Assembly (NCBI RefSeq): GCF_000711715.1
Contig: NZ_JONN01000001.1
Coordinates: forward strand, 434,001 to 498,000
DNA length: 64,000 nt
Reading direction: 5' to 3'
Origin: Sphingomonas astaxanthinifaciens DSM 22298
Lineage (GTDB): Bacteria; Pseudomonadota; Alphaproteobacteria; Sphingomonadales; Sphingomonadaceae
The position numbers and the translations under genes were made by a program. Every line of letters starts with the position of its first letter. Positions within the stretch are counted from its first letter, which is position 1. Under the pieces are notes generated by a model. It made no database searches, was not told the origin of the DNA, and was given only the letters and a program-made list of their open reading frames with translations. Of this stretch, positions 8,749 to 17,218 are shown in pieces.

Positions 8749-10369
8749 CGGCGGCCTCCTCGGTCTGCGGCGCAGGCGCCTCGTCCTCGAACCAGTGGGC
8801 GCGGGCGGCCATGATGATCTCGTTGCCCTGCTCTTCCGACAGGCCATATTCGGCCAGCACGCCGCCCTTGTCGCCTTCGCGCGCCGGGCCGGCATTTTCG
8901 GCGCGGCGGCGCGGCTCGGGCCGCTTCTTCTGGATGAGCTCGTCGGTGGCGAGGTCGGCGAGGTCGTCGAGCGTGCGGATATTGGCCTTGCCCAGCGTCA
9001 CCAGCATCTGCTCGGTGAGGTGCGGAAGCTCGGCCAGCGCATCGTCGACGCCAAGCGCGCGGCGTTCCTCGCGGGCCGCGGCCTCGCGCCGCTCGAGCGC
9101 TTCGCCGGCACGGCTCTGGAGCTCGCCCGCAATGTCGTCGTCGAGGCCCTCGATCGAGGCGATCTCGTCGGTCTCGACGTAGGCCACTTCCTCGAGGCTG
9201 GTGAATCCTTCAGCGACCAGCAGCTGGGCCAGCGTCTCGTCGACGTCGAGCTCGTTCTGGAACATCTCCGAGCGCTCGACGAACTCGCGCTGGCGCTTCT
9301 CGCTGGCGTCGGCTTCGGTGAGGATGTCGATCTGCGACGCGGTCAGCTGGCTCGCCAGGCGGACGTTCTGGCCGCGGCGGCCGATCGCGAGGCTGAGCTG
9401 GTCGTCGGGGACCACCACCTCGATCCGGCTCTCTTCCTCGTCGATGACGACTCGGGCGACGGTCGCGGGCTGGAGCGCGTTGACCACGAAGGTCGCGGTG
9501 TCCTCGCTCCACGGGATGATGTCGATCTTCTCGCCCTGCAGCTCCTGGACCACCGCCTGGACGCGGCTGCCCTTCATGCCGACGCAGGCGCCGACCGGGT
9601 CGATCGAGCTGTCGTAGCTGATCACGCCGATCTTGGCGCGGCTGCCCGGGTCGCGGGCGGCGGCCTTGATCTCGATGATCCCGTCGTAGATCTCGGGAAC
9701 TTCCTGCGCGAACAGCTTCTTCATGAAGTCGGGGTGCGCGCGGCTGAGGAAGATCTGGGGCCCGCGGGTCTCGCGGGCGACACGCAGGATCAAGCTGCGG
9801 ACGCGGTCGCCGACGCGGTGCATTTCGCGCGGGATCTGCGCGTCGCGGCGGATCACGCCCTCGGCGCGGCCGAGGTCGACGACCACGTGGCCGAACTCGA
9901 CCCGCTTGACGACGCCGGTGATGACTTCGCCGACGCGGTCCTTGAATTCCTCATACTGACGCTCGCGCTCGGCGTCGCGGACCTTCTGGAAGATGACCTG
10001 CTTCGCGGCCTGGGCGGCGATGCGGCCGAACTCGATCGGGGGCAGGGGATCGACGATGAAGTCGCCGACCGCGGCGTCGCCCTTGAGCTTCTGCGCGCCC
10101 TTGAGGTCGATCTGCTTGTAATAATCCTCGGGGGTCTCCTCGACCACTTCGAGGACGCGCCACAGGCGCAGGTCGCCCGACTGCGGGTCGAGCTTGGCGC
10201 GGATGTCGTTCTCGGCGCCGTAGCGGGCGCGGGCGGCGCGCTGGATCGCGTCCTCCATCGCCTCGATGACGATGCCGCGGTCGATCAGCTTCTCGCGGGC
10301 GACGCTGTCGGCGATGGCGAGCAGCTCGGCCTTGTTGGCCGTGGCGGCAGCAGGAGCGGCAGTAGCCAT
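8729..10369 (-). CDS. nusA: Transcription termination/antitermination protein NusA
   Basis: NusA binds RNA polymerase and nascent RNA and modulates pausing, termination and antitermination. The 546-residue protein has the N-terminal RNAP-binding domain (about 15-130), an S1 domain (GEVITGVVKRVEFGHVVVDL, near 150), two KH domains (GVISYDSSIDPVGACVGMKG near 265; VPDDQLSLAIGRRGQNVRLA near 320) and two acidic helix-hairpin-helix repeats (LLVAEGFTSLEEVAYVE; LGKANIRTLDDLADLA). The last ~30 residues are acidic. The gene follows rimP with a few bases spacing and overlaps ylxR. Confidence 0.98.
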   Translation of the reverse strand: MATAAPAAATANKAELLAIADSVAREKLIDRGIVIEAMEDAIQRAARARYGAENDIRAKLDPQSGDLRLWRVLEVVEETPEDYYKQIDLKGAQKLKGDAAVGDFIVDPLPPIEFGRIAAQAAKQVIFQKVRDAERERQYEEFKDRVGEVITGVVKRVEFGHVVVDLGRAEGVIRRDAQIPREMHRVGDRVRSLILRVARETRGPQIFLSRAHPDFMKKLFAQEVPEIYDGIIEIKAAARDPGSRAKIGVISYDSSIDPVGACVGMKGSRVQAVVQELQGEKIDIIPWSEDTATFVVNALQPATVARVVIDEEESRIEVVVPDDQLSLAIGRRGQNVRLASQLTASQIDILTEADASEKRQREFVERSEMFQNELDVDETLAQLLVAEGFTSLEEVAYVETDEIASIEGLDDDIAGELQSRAGEALERREAAAREERRALGVDDALAELPHLTEQMLVTLGKANIRTLDDLADLATDELIQKKRPEPRRRAENAGPAREGDKGGVLAEYGLSEEQGNEIIMAARAHWFEDEAPAPQTEEAADAESSQ

Positions 10370-10374
10370 GATGG

Positions 10375-10911
10375 TCAGTCTTCCTCTTGGGTGAGTAGTT
10401 CGTCGGCCCCGTCGGTCGAAAGGGGCATGGTGGCGGCGATCAGGCGGTCGGTGAGCAGCAGCTTGGCCGACTGGATGGCGTCGAAGGGAATCGGGCGGGT
10501 GCCCTGCGAGCCCGAGATGAGGATCGTCTCGCCCTCGACCCCCTCGATGTCGCCGGTGACCTGCTTGGCCCCGTCGACCTCGCGGGCGAGGCGGAGGCGG
10601 GCCTCATGGCCCTGCCAGTCGGTGAAATCCTTGAGCCGGGTCAGCGGTCGGTCGATCCCGGGTGAGCTCACCTCGAGCCGGTAGGCGCCCTCGATCGGGT
10701 CCTTGCCCGCTTCCTCGAGCGCATCGAGCTTTTCCGAAATGCGGCGCGACAGCGCCTCGCAGTCGGCGAGGTCGAGCTGGCGAGTATCGGGGCGCTCGGC
10801 CATGACCTGGAGCGTCGGGTCCGACTTGCCGCCGACCATCGCGACTCGCACGAGGTCGAAGCCGAGCGCCTTGGCCTCGGTTTCGATCAGTGCGGTCAAT
10901 CCAGCGTCCAT
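10375..10911 (-). CDS. rimP: Ribosome maturation factor RimP
   Basis: RimP assists 30S assembly. The 178-residue protein has the N-terminal domain with FDLVRVAMVGGKSDPTLQVM at about 19-38, the junction YRLEVSSPGIDRPL near 77-90 and LTRLKDFTDWQGHEARLRL, all characteristic of the family. It is the first gene of rimP-nusA-ylxR-infB-rbfA. A near-consensus promoter lies about 90 bases upstream. Confidence 0.96.
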   Translation of the reverse strand: MDAGLTALIETEAKALGFDLVRVAMVGGKSDPTLQVMAERPDTRQLDLADCEALSRRISEKLDALEEAGKDPIEGAYRLEVSSPGIDRPLTRLKDFTDWQGHEARLRLAREVDGAKQVTGDIEGVEGETILISGSQGTRPIPFDAIQSAKLLLTDRLIAATMPLSTDGADELLTQEED

Positions 10912-11001
10912 GAAGGCCCCGTGCGAAAGTCCAAACCCCCTCGGACCGCCGCGGGAACCCGGGCAGCCTCGCCAGCATCAGCGATGTGAGGAGGAGAACC
11001 C

Positions 11002-11030
11002 TCTATAGGGACGAAGCCCGGCCCGTGCAA
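11002..11030 (-). promoter_or_regulatory. Promoter of the rimP-nusA-infB operon
   Basis: Read on the minus strand: TTGCAC (11030-11025), a 17-base spacer, then TATAGA (11007-11002). Both hexamers are close to the housekeeping sigma consensus and the spacing is ideal. It points at rimP, whose start is at 10911. Confidence 0.7.
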
Positions 11031-11045
11031 TGGGCGGCCGGGGGC

Positions 11046-11483
11046 TCAATGCGCGCGGAAGACCCAGTAGCGATTGAGGATGAAGGACAGCACCGGGGTC
11101 GCCGCCATCATCAGTGGCACCGGGGCGAGCGGCGGCAGGCCGAGCGCGTGGACGGTCAGCCAGATCCAGAAATTGTTGATCGCGAAGGCGACTCCCGAGG
11201 CGGTCATGAAACGGCCGAGCTGGAGCGTCTCGCTGTCCTTGCGCCCGCCCTTGAAGCTCCACCGGCTGTGGATAGTGTAGCCCGCGACGAGCCCGCAGGC
11301 GGTGCTGCCGATGTTGGCGATGAAGGGGCTGAGGTGCTGGAGCACCAGCGCCGAATAGATGAGCGCGGCAAACTGCGTCACCAGCAGCCCCGCCACGATG
11401 TAGCGCAGCAGCTGGCGCGAGGCCGGGTGGGCAAGGACCTGCTGGGCCCGGCGCTTGTGGCCGGCCAGCTGCGCGCGAAGCAT
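11046..11483 (-). CDS. GtrA-like flippase-family membrane protein
   Basis: The 145-residue protein has four predicted membrane helices (IVAGLLVTQFAALIYSALVL; FIANIGSTACGLVAGYTI; FMTASGVAFAINNFWIWLTV; VPLMMAATPVLSFILNRYWV) and the closing RYWVFRAH typical of GtrA (PF04138), which helps move lipid-linked sugars across the membrane. The ATG at 11483 overlaps the stop of the upstream glycosyltransferase, the usual partner of GtrA. A longer upstream reading is antisense noise. Confidence 0.88.
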   Translation of the reverse strand: MLRAQLAGHKRRAQQVLAHPASRQLLRYIVAGLLVTQFAALIYSALVLQHLSPFIANIGSTACGLVAGYTIHSRWSFKGGRKDSETLQLGRFMTASGVAFAINNFWIWLTVHALGLPPLAPVPLMMAATPVLSFILNRYWVFRAH

Positions 11484-12298
11484 CAGGCAGCCTCGACCGT
11501 GACGTTCTCGGCCGCCTTGGCGGGCCGGATTTCGTTGGTCAGCGGCCCCAGCCGCTCGGTGCTGGTGAACAGGGGCGAGCGGACCAGCCCCATCTTGCAG
11601 GCGCGATAGAGGATCGCGGTCCGCAGCACGCCGAAGCCATAGGTGCAGCTGCGCCGGAAGTTGATGCTCGAGGCTTCGGCGAAATAGCGCGTCGGGCAGC
11701 TGATCTCGCCGATGTTGAAGCCCTTCCACATGGTCTGAGCGATCATCTGGTTGTCGAACACGAAATCGTCCGAACAGGCGGGGAGGGCGAGCTCCTCCAG
11801 CACCTTGCGGCTCCAGGCGCGGTAGCCGGTGTGATATTCGCTGAGCTTGGCGCCCATCAGCAAATTCTGGAACGCTGTCAGCAGCCGGTTGGCGACATAT
11901 TTGTAGAGCGGCATCCCGCCGCTAAGCGCGCCGTTGCCGAGGATTCGCGAGGCGAAGACCGCGTCATAATGACCCGAGGCGATCATCCCCGCCATCGCCG
12001 GAAGCAGCTTCGGGCTATACTGGTAGTCGGGGTGGAGCATGACCACGATGTCGGCCCCGCGCTCGAGCGCGATCGAATAGCAGGTCTTCTGGTTGCCGCC
12101 GTAGCCGCGATTGCGGCTGTGCTCGGCGGTGTGGATGCCAAGCTCGCGCGCCAGGTCCGAGGTCCGGTCCTTGCTGCAGTCGTCGACCAGGATGACGTCG
12201 TCGACGATCGAGAAATCGATCTCGTTGTAGGTGCGCTCGAGGGTCTTGTCGGCATTATAGGCCGGCAGAACCACTGCAACTCGCTGTCCGTTGATCAC
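11483..12298 (-). CDS. Family 2 glycosyltransferase (polyprenyl-phosphate sugar transferase type)
   Basis: The 271-residue GT-A enzyme opens [20 protein letters not shown], then has [19 protein letters not shown] (nucleotide-sugar site, about 32-50), [12 protein letters not shown] and the metal-binding [10 protein letters not shown] near residue 88. It lacks C-terminal membrane helices, which fits pairing with the small GtrA protein encoded next, a common two-gene unit that loads a sugar on polyprenyl phosphate and flips it. The sugar and the final acceptor are unknown. Confidence 0.9.
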   Translation of the reverse strand: MINGQRVAVVLPAYNADKTLERTYNEIDFSIVDDVILVDDCSKDRTSDLARELGIHTAEHSRNRGYGGNQKTCYSIALERGADIVVMLHPDYQYSPKLLPAMAGMIASGHYDAVFASRILGNGALSGGMPLYKYVANRLLTAFQNLLMGAKLSEYHTGYRAWSRKVLEELALPACSDDFVFDNQMIAQTMWKGFNIGEISCPTRYFAEASSINFRRSCTYGFGVLRTAILYRACKMGLVRSPLFTSTERLGPLTNEIRPAKAAENVTVEAA

Positions 12299-12430
12299 CA
12301 GCCCACTCCTGCTTCGAGACCTGTTCGTCCCGAAACTTGCCGCCTAAGGTTAAAGACCTCGTAAACGGCGACAAATAACAGGCGATAGCCGAACGGCCAA
12401 CACGCAAGGCGACGCTGCGGGGGGAATGGA

Positions 12431-13981
12431 GTGGGGGGCACGATCGACCGCTGGCTGCGCCAGCCGCTGCTGACCGAGAAGGGGGCCGCCGCCAACCGCT
12501 GGCCACGCCGCATCCTGCTCCTCGCCTGGCTCGCGGTCACGGCCTGGCTCGCCTTCAATCACGTTCCCTGGCGCGACGAGGCGCGGGCCTGGTCGCTGAT
12601 GCTGATGGCGAAGGACTGGCCCGACCTCTTCCGCGTCGTGCACGGCGAGGGTCATCCCTATCTCTGGTACATCATCCTAAAGGCGGGCCATTCGCTCAGC
12701 GGCGCGAAGGAAGTGCTGCAGGTCGCCGGTTTCATGATCGGGGCCGCGGCCGCCGCGCTGCTGATCCTGCGCGGCCCGTTCCGCCTGCTCCCGCTCGCCC
12801 TGATGGCCTTCAGCCTTTGGCTCGGCTTCGAATATGTCGTGCTGGCGCGAAACTACGGGATCGCGGCGCTGCTCATGTTCGCAATCGCGGCGCTCTGGCC
12901 GCGAGTCCGCGACACGCTCTGGCTTGGTGTTCTCCTTCTCCTGCTCGCGAACACCAACGTTCCGAGCGTCTTCCTCGCCGGCGTCTTCGCGCTCTATCGG
13001 ATGCTCGAGATCTGGAGCGCCAACCGTGACCTGCGCTCGGCCGAGTGGCGGCGCTGGGCCGGCAACACCGCATTGCTCCTGCTCGGAACCGTGCTTTGCT
13101 TCCTCGCGGTCTATCCGCCCGCGAACGACGCAGCCGCTGCCGCCAACGCCTTGCCGCTGACCGCCATGAATCTGCTGGCTGCGCTGGCGACCGCCTACCG
13201 GTCCTTCATTCAGGTCGGCTTCGGTGATTTCTCACCGATGGGGATCATCCTTGTCTGGCTGAGCGTGCTCGTCTTCGCCCGCCGCACGCCCGCGCTGGTG
13301 ACCGCACTCGCGGCACTCATCTGCCTCCGCTTGTTCTTCTTCATGGTCTACCCCGGCTATTACCGGCACTCGGCCTTGTTCTTCGCCTTCATGATCGCGC
13401 TCGTCTGGATCGAGGCACGCAAACCCACGACCGAGGGCGAACGCCAGAGCCTCCTTCCCCTCGTCGGAAGCTGGGCGCTCTTCGTGCTCGTCGCGATGCA
13501 GTCGGTCCTTTATGTCATCGCGCCCATCTCCAACGCCGTGGCCGGCAAGCCCTTCAGCCACGCCGCCGACCTTGCCCGGCTGCTCGACCGGCCGGAATAT
13601 CGCGGGTCGCTGCTGATGGTGGAGCCCGACACCATGGGCGAATCGGTCGCCTACCAGACCGGCCGGCCCAACTGGCTGATCCGCCAGGACCGCCTCGGGA
13701 CCGTCACCCCGCTCGCCAACAGCGGAAACAAGCTGCTGACCCTCGACCGGCTGGCCGACCAGGCGGCGGCGGTTCATGCGCGGACGGGCAAGCCGGTGCT
13801 GATCGCGATCAACCTGCCGATCGACCGGCTCCCGCCGGGCAAGTACGATCTCATGTACCGTGATTACACCGTCCTCACCCCCGACAGCGTCGCCCGCTTC
13901 GAGGCACGGACCCGGCGGATCGCCTCGCTGCGCAATTCGGGCGGCGATGAAAGCTACGACGTCTACGTCTATCCCCGCTGA
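12431..13981 (+). CDS. Polytopic membrane protein, GT-C-like (paralogue 1)
   Basis: A 516-residue protein with an N-terminal helix (RRILLLAWLAVTAWLAFNHV) and about ten more membrane segments, ending in a soluble ~150-residue tail. The first external loop holds VPWRDEARAWSLMLM and VVHGEGHPYLWYIILK. An acidic pair after helix 1 and a polytopic fold resemble GT-C lipid-sugar transferases, but this is inference. The start is GTG at 12431 with an AATGGA-type site upstream. It is diverged from the GT2 gene and duplicated next door. Confidence 0.7.
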   Translation: MGGTIDRWLRQPLLTEKGAAANRWPRRILLLAWLAVTAWLAFNHVPWRDEARAWSLMLMAKDWPDLFRVVHGEGHPYLWYIILKAGHSLSGAKEVLQVAGFMIGAAAAALLILRGPFRLLPLALMAFSLWLGFEYVVLARNYGIAALLMFAIAALWPRVRDTLWLGVLLLLLANTNVPSVFLAGVFALYRMLEIWSANRDLRSAEWRRWAGNTALLLLGTVLCFLAVYPPANDAAAAANALPLTAMNLLAALATAYRSFIQVGFGDFSPMGIILVWLSVLVFARRTPALVTALAALICLRLFFFMVYPGYYRHSALFFAFMIALVWIEARKPTTEGERQSLLPLVGSWALFVLVAMQSVLYVIAPISNAVAGKPFSHAADLARLLDRPEYRGSLLMVEPDTMGESVAYQTGRPNWLIRQDRLGTVTPLANSGNKLLTLDRLADQAAAVHARTGKPVLIAINLPIDRLPPGKYDLMYRDYTVLTPDSVARFEARTRRIASLRNSGGDESYDVYVYPR

Positions 13982-14047
13982 AGCCGCCCCTTGGCGAGAC
14001 GCGCGGGCCGAGGCTAAGGCGTCTTCGATCTAGCGCGTGGGGGGCGA

Positions 14048-15610
14048 GTGCAACAGAAATCCGACTGGTTCCGGCAGCCGCTGCTGACGGACGTTCCGCC
14101 ACGCGCGACGCGGGGAGCGCGGCTGCTCATCCTCGCCGCCTGGCTCGCCGTCACCTTGTGGATGGTCGCCCACCACGTCCCCTGGCGCGACGAGGTCCGC
14201 GCCTATTCGCTGATGCAGATGGGGCAAAGCTGGCCCGACATGTTCCGCGTCGTACACGGCGAGGGACATCCCTATCTCTGGTATATTCTGCTCAAGGCCG
14301 GGAACGACCTGTTCGGGGTGCGCGAGGTGCTGCCCGCGGTCGGCTTCCTGGTCGCGGCGGCGGCCGGCAGCTTGCTTGCGCTCCGGGCCCCGTTTCGTCT
14401 CGGGCTGATCGCGATCCTGCTGTTCAGCCTCCACCTCGGTTTCGATTATTCGGTGGTGTCGCGCAATTACGGGATCAGCGCGCTGGTGCTGTTCGCCATC
14501 GCCGCCTTCTATGCGCGGATCCGCGACAGTCTGTGGTTCGGGCTCCTGCTGCTCCTCCTGTGCAATACCAACGCGCCGAGCGTCTTCCTCGCCGGCGCCT
14601 TCTTCCTCTACCGGATGATGGAATTGTGGGGCGAGCGGCCGGGCTGGCGCTCGCGTTCCGTACTGGTGCTGGCGACCAACGGCGCGCTGATGCTGCTCGG
14701 CGTCCTCCTTTGTTTCCTTGCCATCTATCCGCCCGCCAATGACGCGGCCGCCGCGGTCAACCGCGTGCCCCTCAATGCCCAGACCCTGCTGCCCGGGATC
14801 ATCGACGGCTATCGCTCCTTCGCGGCGCTCGGCTTCCACAACGCGCCGCAGCTCGCCAACCTGTTCATCGTCCTCAGCATCGCGGTGTTCGCCCGCCGCC
14901 GGCCCGCCGTCGTCGCCGCCGCCGCCGCATTCGTGACGCTGAAACTATTCTTCTTCTTCGGCTTCCCCGCCGCCTTCCGCCATGCCGCGCTGCTCCTCAT
15001 GTTCCTCGTCGCCCTGCTGTGGGTCGAGGGCGACAAGCGCGCCGCCGGGCCTGTCGCCGAGCGGGACGAGGACCACGGCCTGCTGTCGCTGGTCGCGCGC
15101 TGGGGCTTCGTCCTGCTGCTGGCGATGGAAAGCGTCATGTATGTGCGCGGGCCGGTCGCCGGCCTCGTCGCGGGCCGGCCGTGGTCGGGCGCGAAGGAAC
15201 TCGCCGCCATCCTCGAGCGCCCCGAATACAAGGACGCGCCGCTGATCGTCGAACCCGACGCGCTTGGCGAAAGCGTCGTCTACTGGACGGGGAAGCCCTT
15301 CTACCTGCTTCGCCAGCAGCGGTTCGGCACCGTCACGCCTTTCAGCATGACGGGGCGCAAGGAGATGAGCCTCGACGACATCCTGGGCTCGGCCCGTCAG
15401 CTCCATGCGGCCACGGGCCGGCCGGTGGTCATCGCCATGGAGCGCGATCTTCGGACCGTGAAGCCCGGCCGCTACGACGTCATGTACGCCGACTACATGA
15501 CCTTCACGCCGCAGAATATCGCGCGGTTCCAGGCCGGCACCCGAAGGATCGCCGCGATCCGCGACGCCTTCGGGGACGAGCGCTACGACATCTACGTCTA
15601 CCCGCGCTAG
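14048..15610 (+). CDS. Polytopic membrane protein, GT-C-like (paralogue 2)
   Basis: This 520-residue protein is a close tandem paralogue of the preceding gene: VPWRDEVRAYSLMQM, VVHGEGHPYLWYILLK and the tail DIYVYPR match it position by position. It too starts with GTG (14048), shortly after GGGGCG. About eleven membrane helices precede a C-terminal domain containing MERDLRTVKPGRYDVMYADY. The 3' end overlaps the convergent methyltransferase gene by four bases. A role in cell-envelope glycan synthesis is likely from context but unproven. Confidence 0.7.
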   Translation: MQQKSDWFRQPLLTDVPPRATRGARLLILAAWLAVTLWMVAHHVPWRDEVRAYSLMQMGQSWPDMFRVVHGEGHPYLWYILLKAGNDLFGVREVLPAVGFLVAAAAGSLLALRAPFRLGLIAILLFSLHLGFDYSVVSRNYGISALVLFAIAAFYARIRDSLWFGLLLLLLCNTNAPSVFLAGAFFLYRMMELWGERPGWRSRSVLVLATNGALMLLGVLLCFLAIYPPANDAAAAVNRVPLNAQTLLPGIIDGYRSFAALGFHNAPQLANLFIVLSIAVFARRRPAVVAAAAAFVTLKLFFFFGFPAAFRHAALLLMFLVALLWVEGDKRAAGPVAERDEDHGLLSLVARWGFVLLLAMESVMYVRGPVAGLVAGRPWSGAKELAAILERPEYKDAPLIVEPDALGESVVYWTGKPFYLLRQQRFGTVTPFSMTGRKEMSLDDILGSARQLHAATGRPVVIAMERDLRTVKPGRYDVMYADYMTFTPQNIARFQAGTRRIAAIRDAFGDERYDIYVYPR

Positions 15611-16104
15611 GCGAGGCGGAGCGCGCGCTCCTCGGCGCGGATACGGATGAACAGCACCGCCGCGTTGAGCAGCGAGAAGATCAGCGCGACCTGCCACAGC
15701 CCGAAGACCAGGGGCAGGACCGCGATCTCGCCGATCACCACCAGGTAATTGGGGTGGCTGACGAAGCGGAAGGGGCCGCCCGTCACCAGCGGCGCGTTCG
15801 GCAGCACGATGATCCGCGTCGTCCAGCGCGGGCCCAGCGTGCGCAGCACCCACAGCCGGCCGAGCTGGAGCAGCACGAACAGGCCAAGCAGCGGCCAGGC
15901 GATCGGCTGTCCCGGCGCCAGCCAGAACAGGGTGGCGAGCCAGCCGGCATGGACCGCGACGATCAGCGGATAATGGCCGGGCGCATATTCCTTCGCCCCC
16001 ATCGCCAGCAGCCGCGCCGTATTGGCCCTCGCCAGCACCAGCTCGGACAGGCGCTGCAGCAGCACGAAGAAGAGAATGGCGAGTTCGGGCCAGTGCGGGG
16101 TCAT
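15607..16104 (-). CDS. Isoprenylcysteine carboxyl methyltransferase-family membrane methyltransferase
   Basis: A 165-residue protein with four hydrophobic segments and the conserved ICMT-type C-terminal block: TGGPFRFVSHPNYLVVIGEI (about 109-128) and IRIRAEERAL. In Bacillus the homologous BpsB O-methylates alkylpyrones made by the type III polyketide synthase BpsA. Here the gene overlaps the stop of a type III PKS by four bases, so the same role is likely. Confidence 0.82.
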   Translation of the reverse strand: MTPHWPELAILFFVLLQRLSELVLARANTARLLAMGAKEYAPGHYPLIVAVHAGWLATLFWLAPGQPIAWPLLGLFVLLQLGRLWVLRTLGPRWTTRIIVLPNAPLVTGGPFRFVSHPNYLVVIGEIAVLPLVFGLWQVALIFSLLNAAVLFIRIRAEERALRLA

Positions 16105-17147
16105 GCACGCTCCAGGGTCAAGGCGGCGCAGGTGAAGCCCGGCCCGAAGGCGGTCAGCAGGGTTCGCGCCGGAAGGCCGCGCGCCAGCAGCCGTTCGAGC
16201 ACGAAGAGCACCGTCGGCGCGCTCATGTTGCCATGGTCGCGAAGCACCGCCCGCTCGAGGTCGAGCGCGCCTGGCGCCAGGTCCATCGCCTCCTCGATCG
16301 CGGTGATCACCTTGGCTCCGCCGGGATGCGAGCAGAGCCGGTCGATGTCGCTTCGGGTCAGCCCCATGTCGGCGAGGATCCCGTCGACCGCGCCGGCCAG
16401 TTCCTTGGTGACGAAGGGCGGGATGGCGCGGTCGAACACCACCGCCAGCCCCGGATCCTCGACCCGCCAGCCCATGATGCCGAGCGTGTCAGGCCATTGC
16501 CGCTCGCCCGCGGCGGTGATCGTGCCGAGGCCCGCGCCCTCGGTCGAGACCACGGCCGCGGCCGCGCCGTCGCCGAACAAGGCGGTCGCGACCAGCGCCG
16601 CGGGATCGTCGGTGTCGAGCCGGATCGAGATCGAGCAGGTCTCGATCGTCACGAACAGGAAGCGCTTGCCGGGCTCGGCGGCGGCGAGCCGTGCGGCGAG
16701 CGCCAGCCCGCTGACCCCGCCCGCGCAGCCCAATCCGAAGACCGGCACCCGGCGGACGTCGCCGCGAAGCCCGATTCGCGGGCCGACCCGTGCCTCGAGG
16801 CTGGGCGTGGCGATGCCGGTGGTCGAGACCGTGACCACACCGTCGATCTGGTCGGGGCGGAGGTCAGCCCGGCGCAGCGCAAGCAGCGCGGCTTCCTCGA
16901 ACAGGCGCTCCGAGGCCTCGAGGTAGAGCGCGTTGCGCGACTGCCAGCCGTGTTCGCTGCCATACCATTCGGCCGGCGCCACGATCGCGCGCTCGTTTAT
17001 TCCGGCATTGTCGAAGACGCCCGACAACCGGTCGAACAACGCCTTGCGGCCGGAGAAGAGTTCGCGGGCCAATGCCTTGGCCTGGTCTTGCGTGACGCGA
17101 TGAGGGGGCAGCGCGGTCGAAAGACTGAGTAGCTTGACGGGCTGCAC
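16101..17147 (-). CDS. Type III polyketide synthase (chalcone/stilbene synthase family)
   Basis: A 348-residue ketosynthase with the full Cys-His-Asn triad: Cys141 in VFGLGCAGG, His274 in CSHPGGAKV and Asn307 in HGNMSAP. GFGPG-type closing motif appears as FGPGFTC near 335. Such enzymes extend fatty acyl-CoA with malonyl-CoA to alkylpyrones or alkylresorcinols. The next gene is an ICMT-family methyltransferase, matching the BpsA-BpsB arrangement, so a methylated alkylpyrone or phenolic lipid is the probable product. Confidence 0.92.
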   Translation of the reverse strand: MQPVKLLSLSTALPPHRVTQDQAKALARELFSGRKALFDRLSGVFDNAGINERAIVAPAEWYGSEHGWQSRNALYLEASERLFEEAALLALRRADLRPDQIDGVVTVSTTGIATPSLEARVGPRIGLRGDVRRVPVFGLGCAGGVSGLALAARLAAAEPGKRFLFVTIETCSISIRLDTDDPAALVATALFGDGAAAAVVSTEGAGLGTITAAGERQWPDTLGIMGWRVEDPGLAVVFDRAIPPFVTKELAGAVDGILADMGLTRSDIDRLCSHPGGAKVITAIEEAMDLAPGALDLERAVLRDHGNMSAPTVLFVLERLLARGLPARTLLTAFGPGFTCAALTLERA

Positions 17148-17218
17148 CAGGACAGGGACTTCCTATAAGGGTCGCTGGAAAGCACGACCGTGACCATAAC
17201 CACTGGAGATACGCAAGG

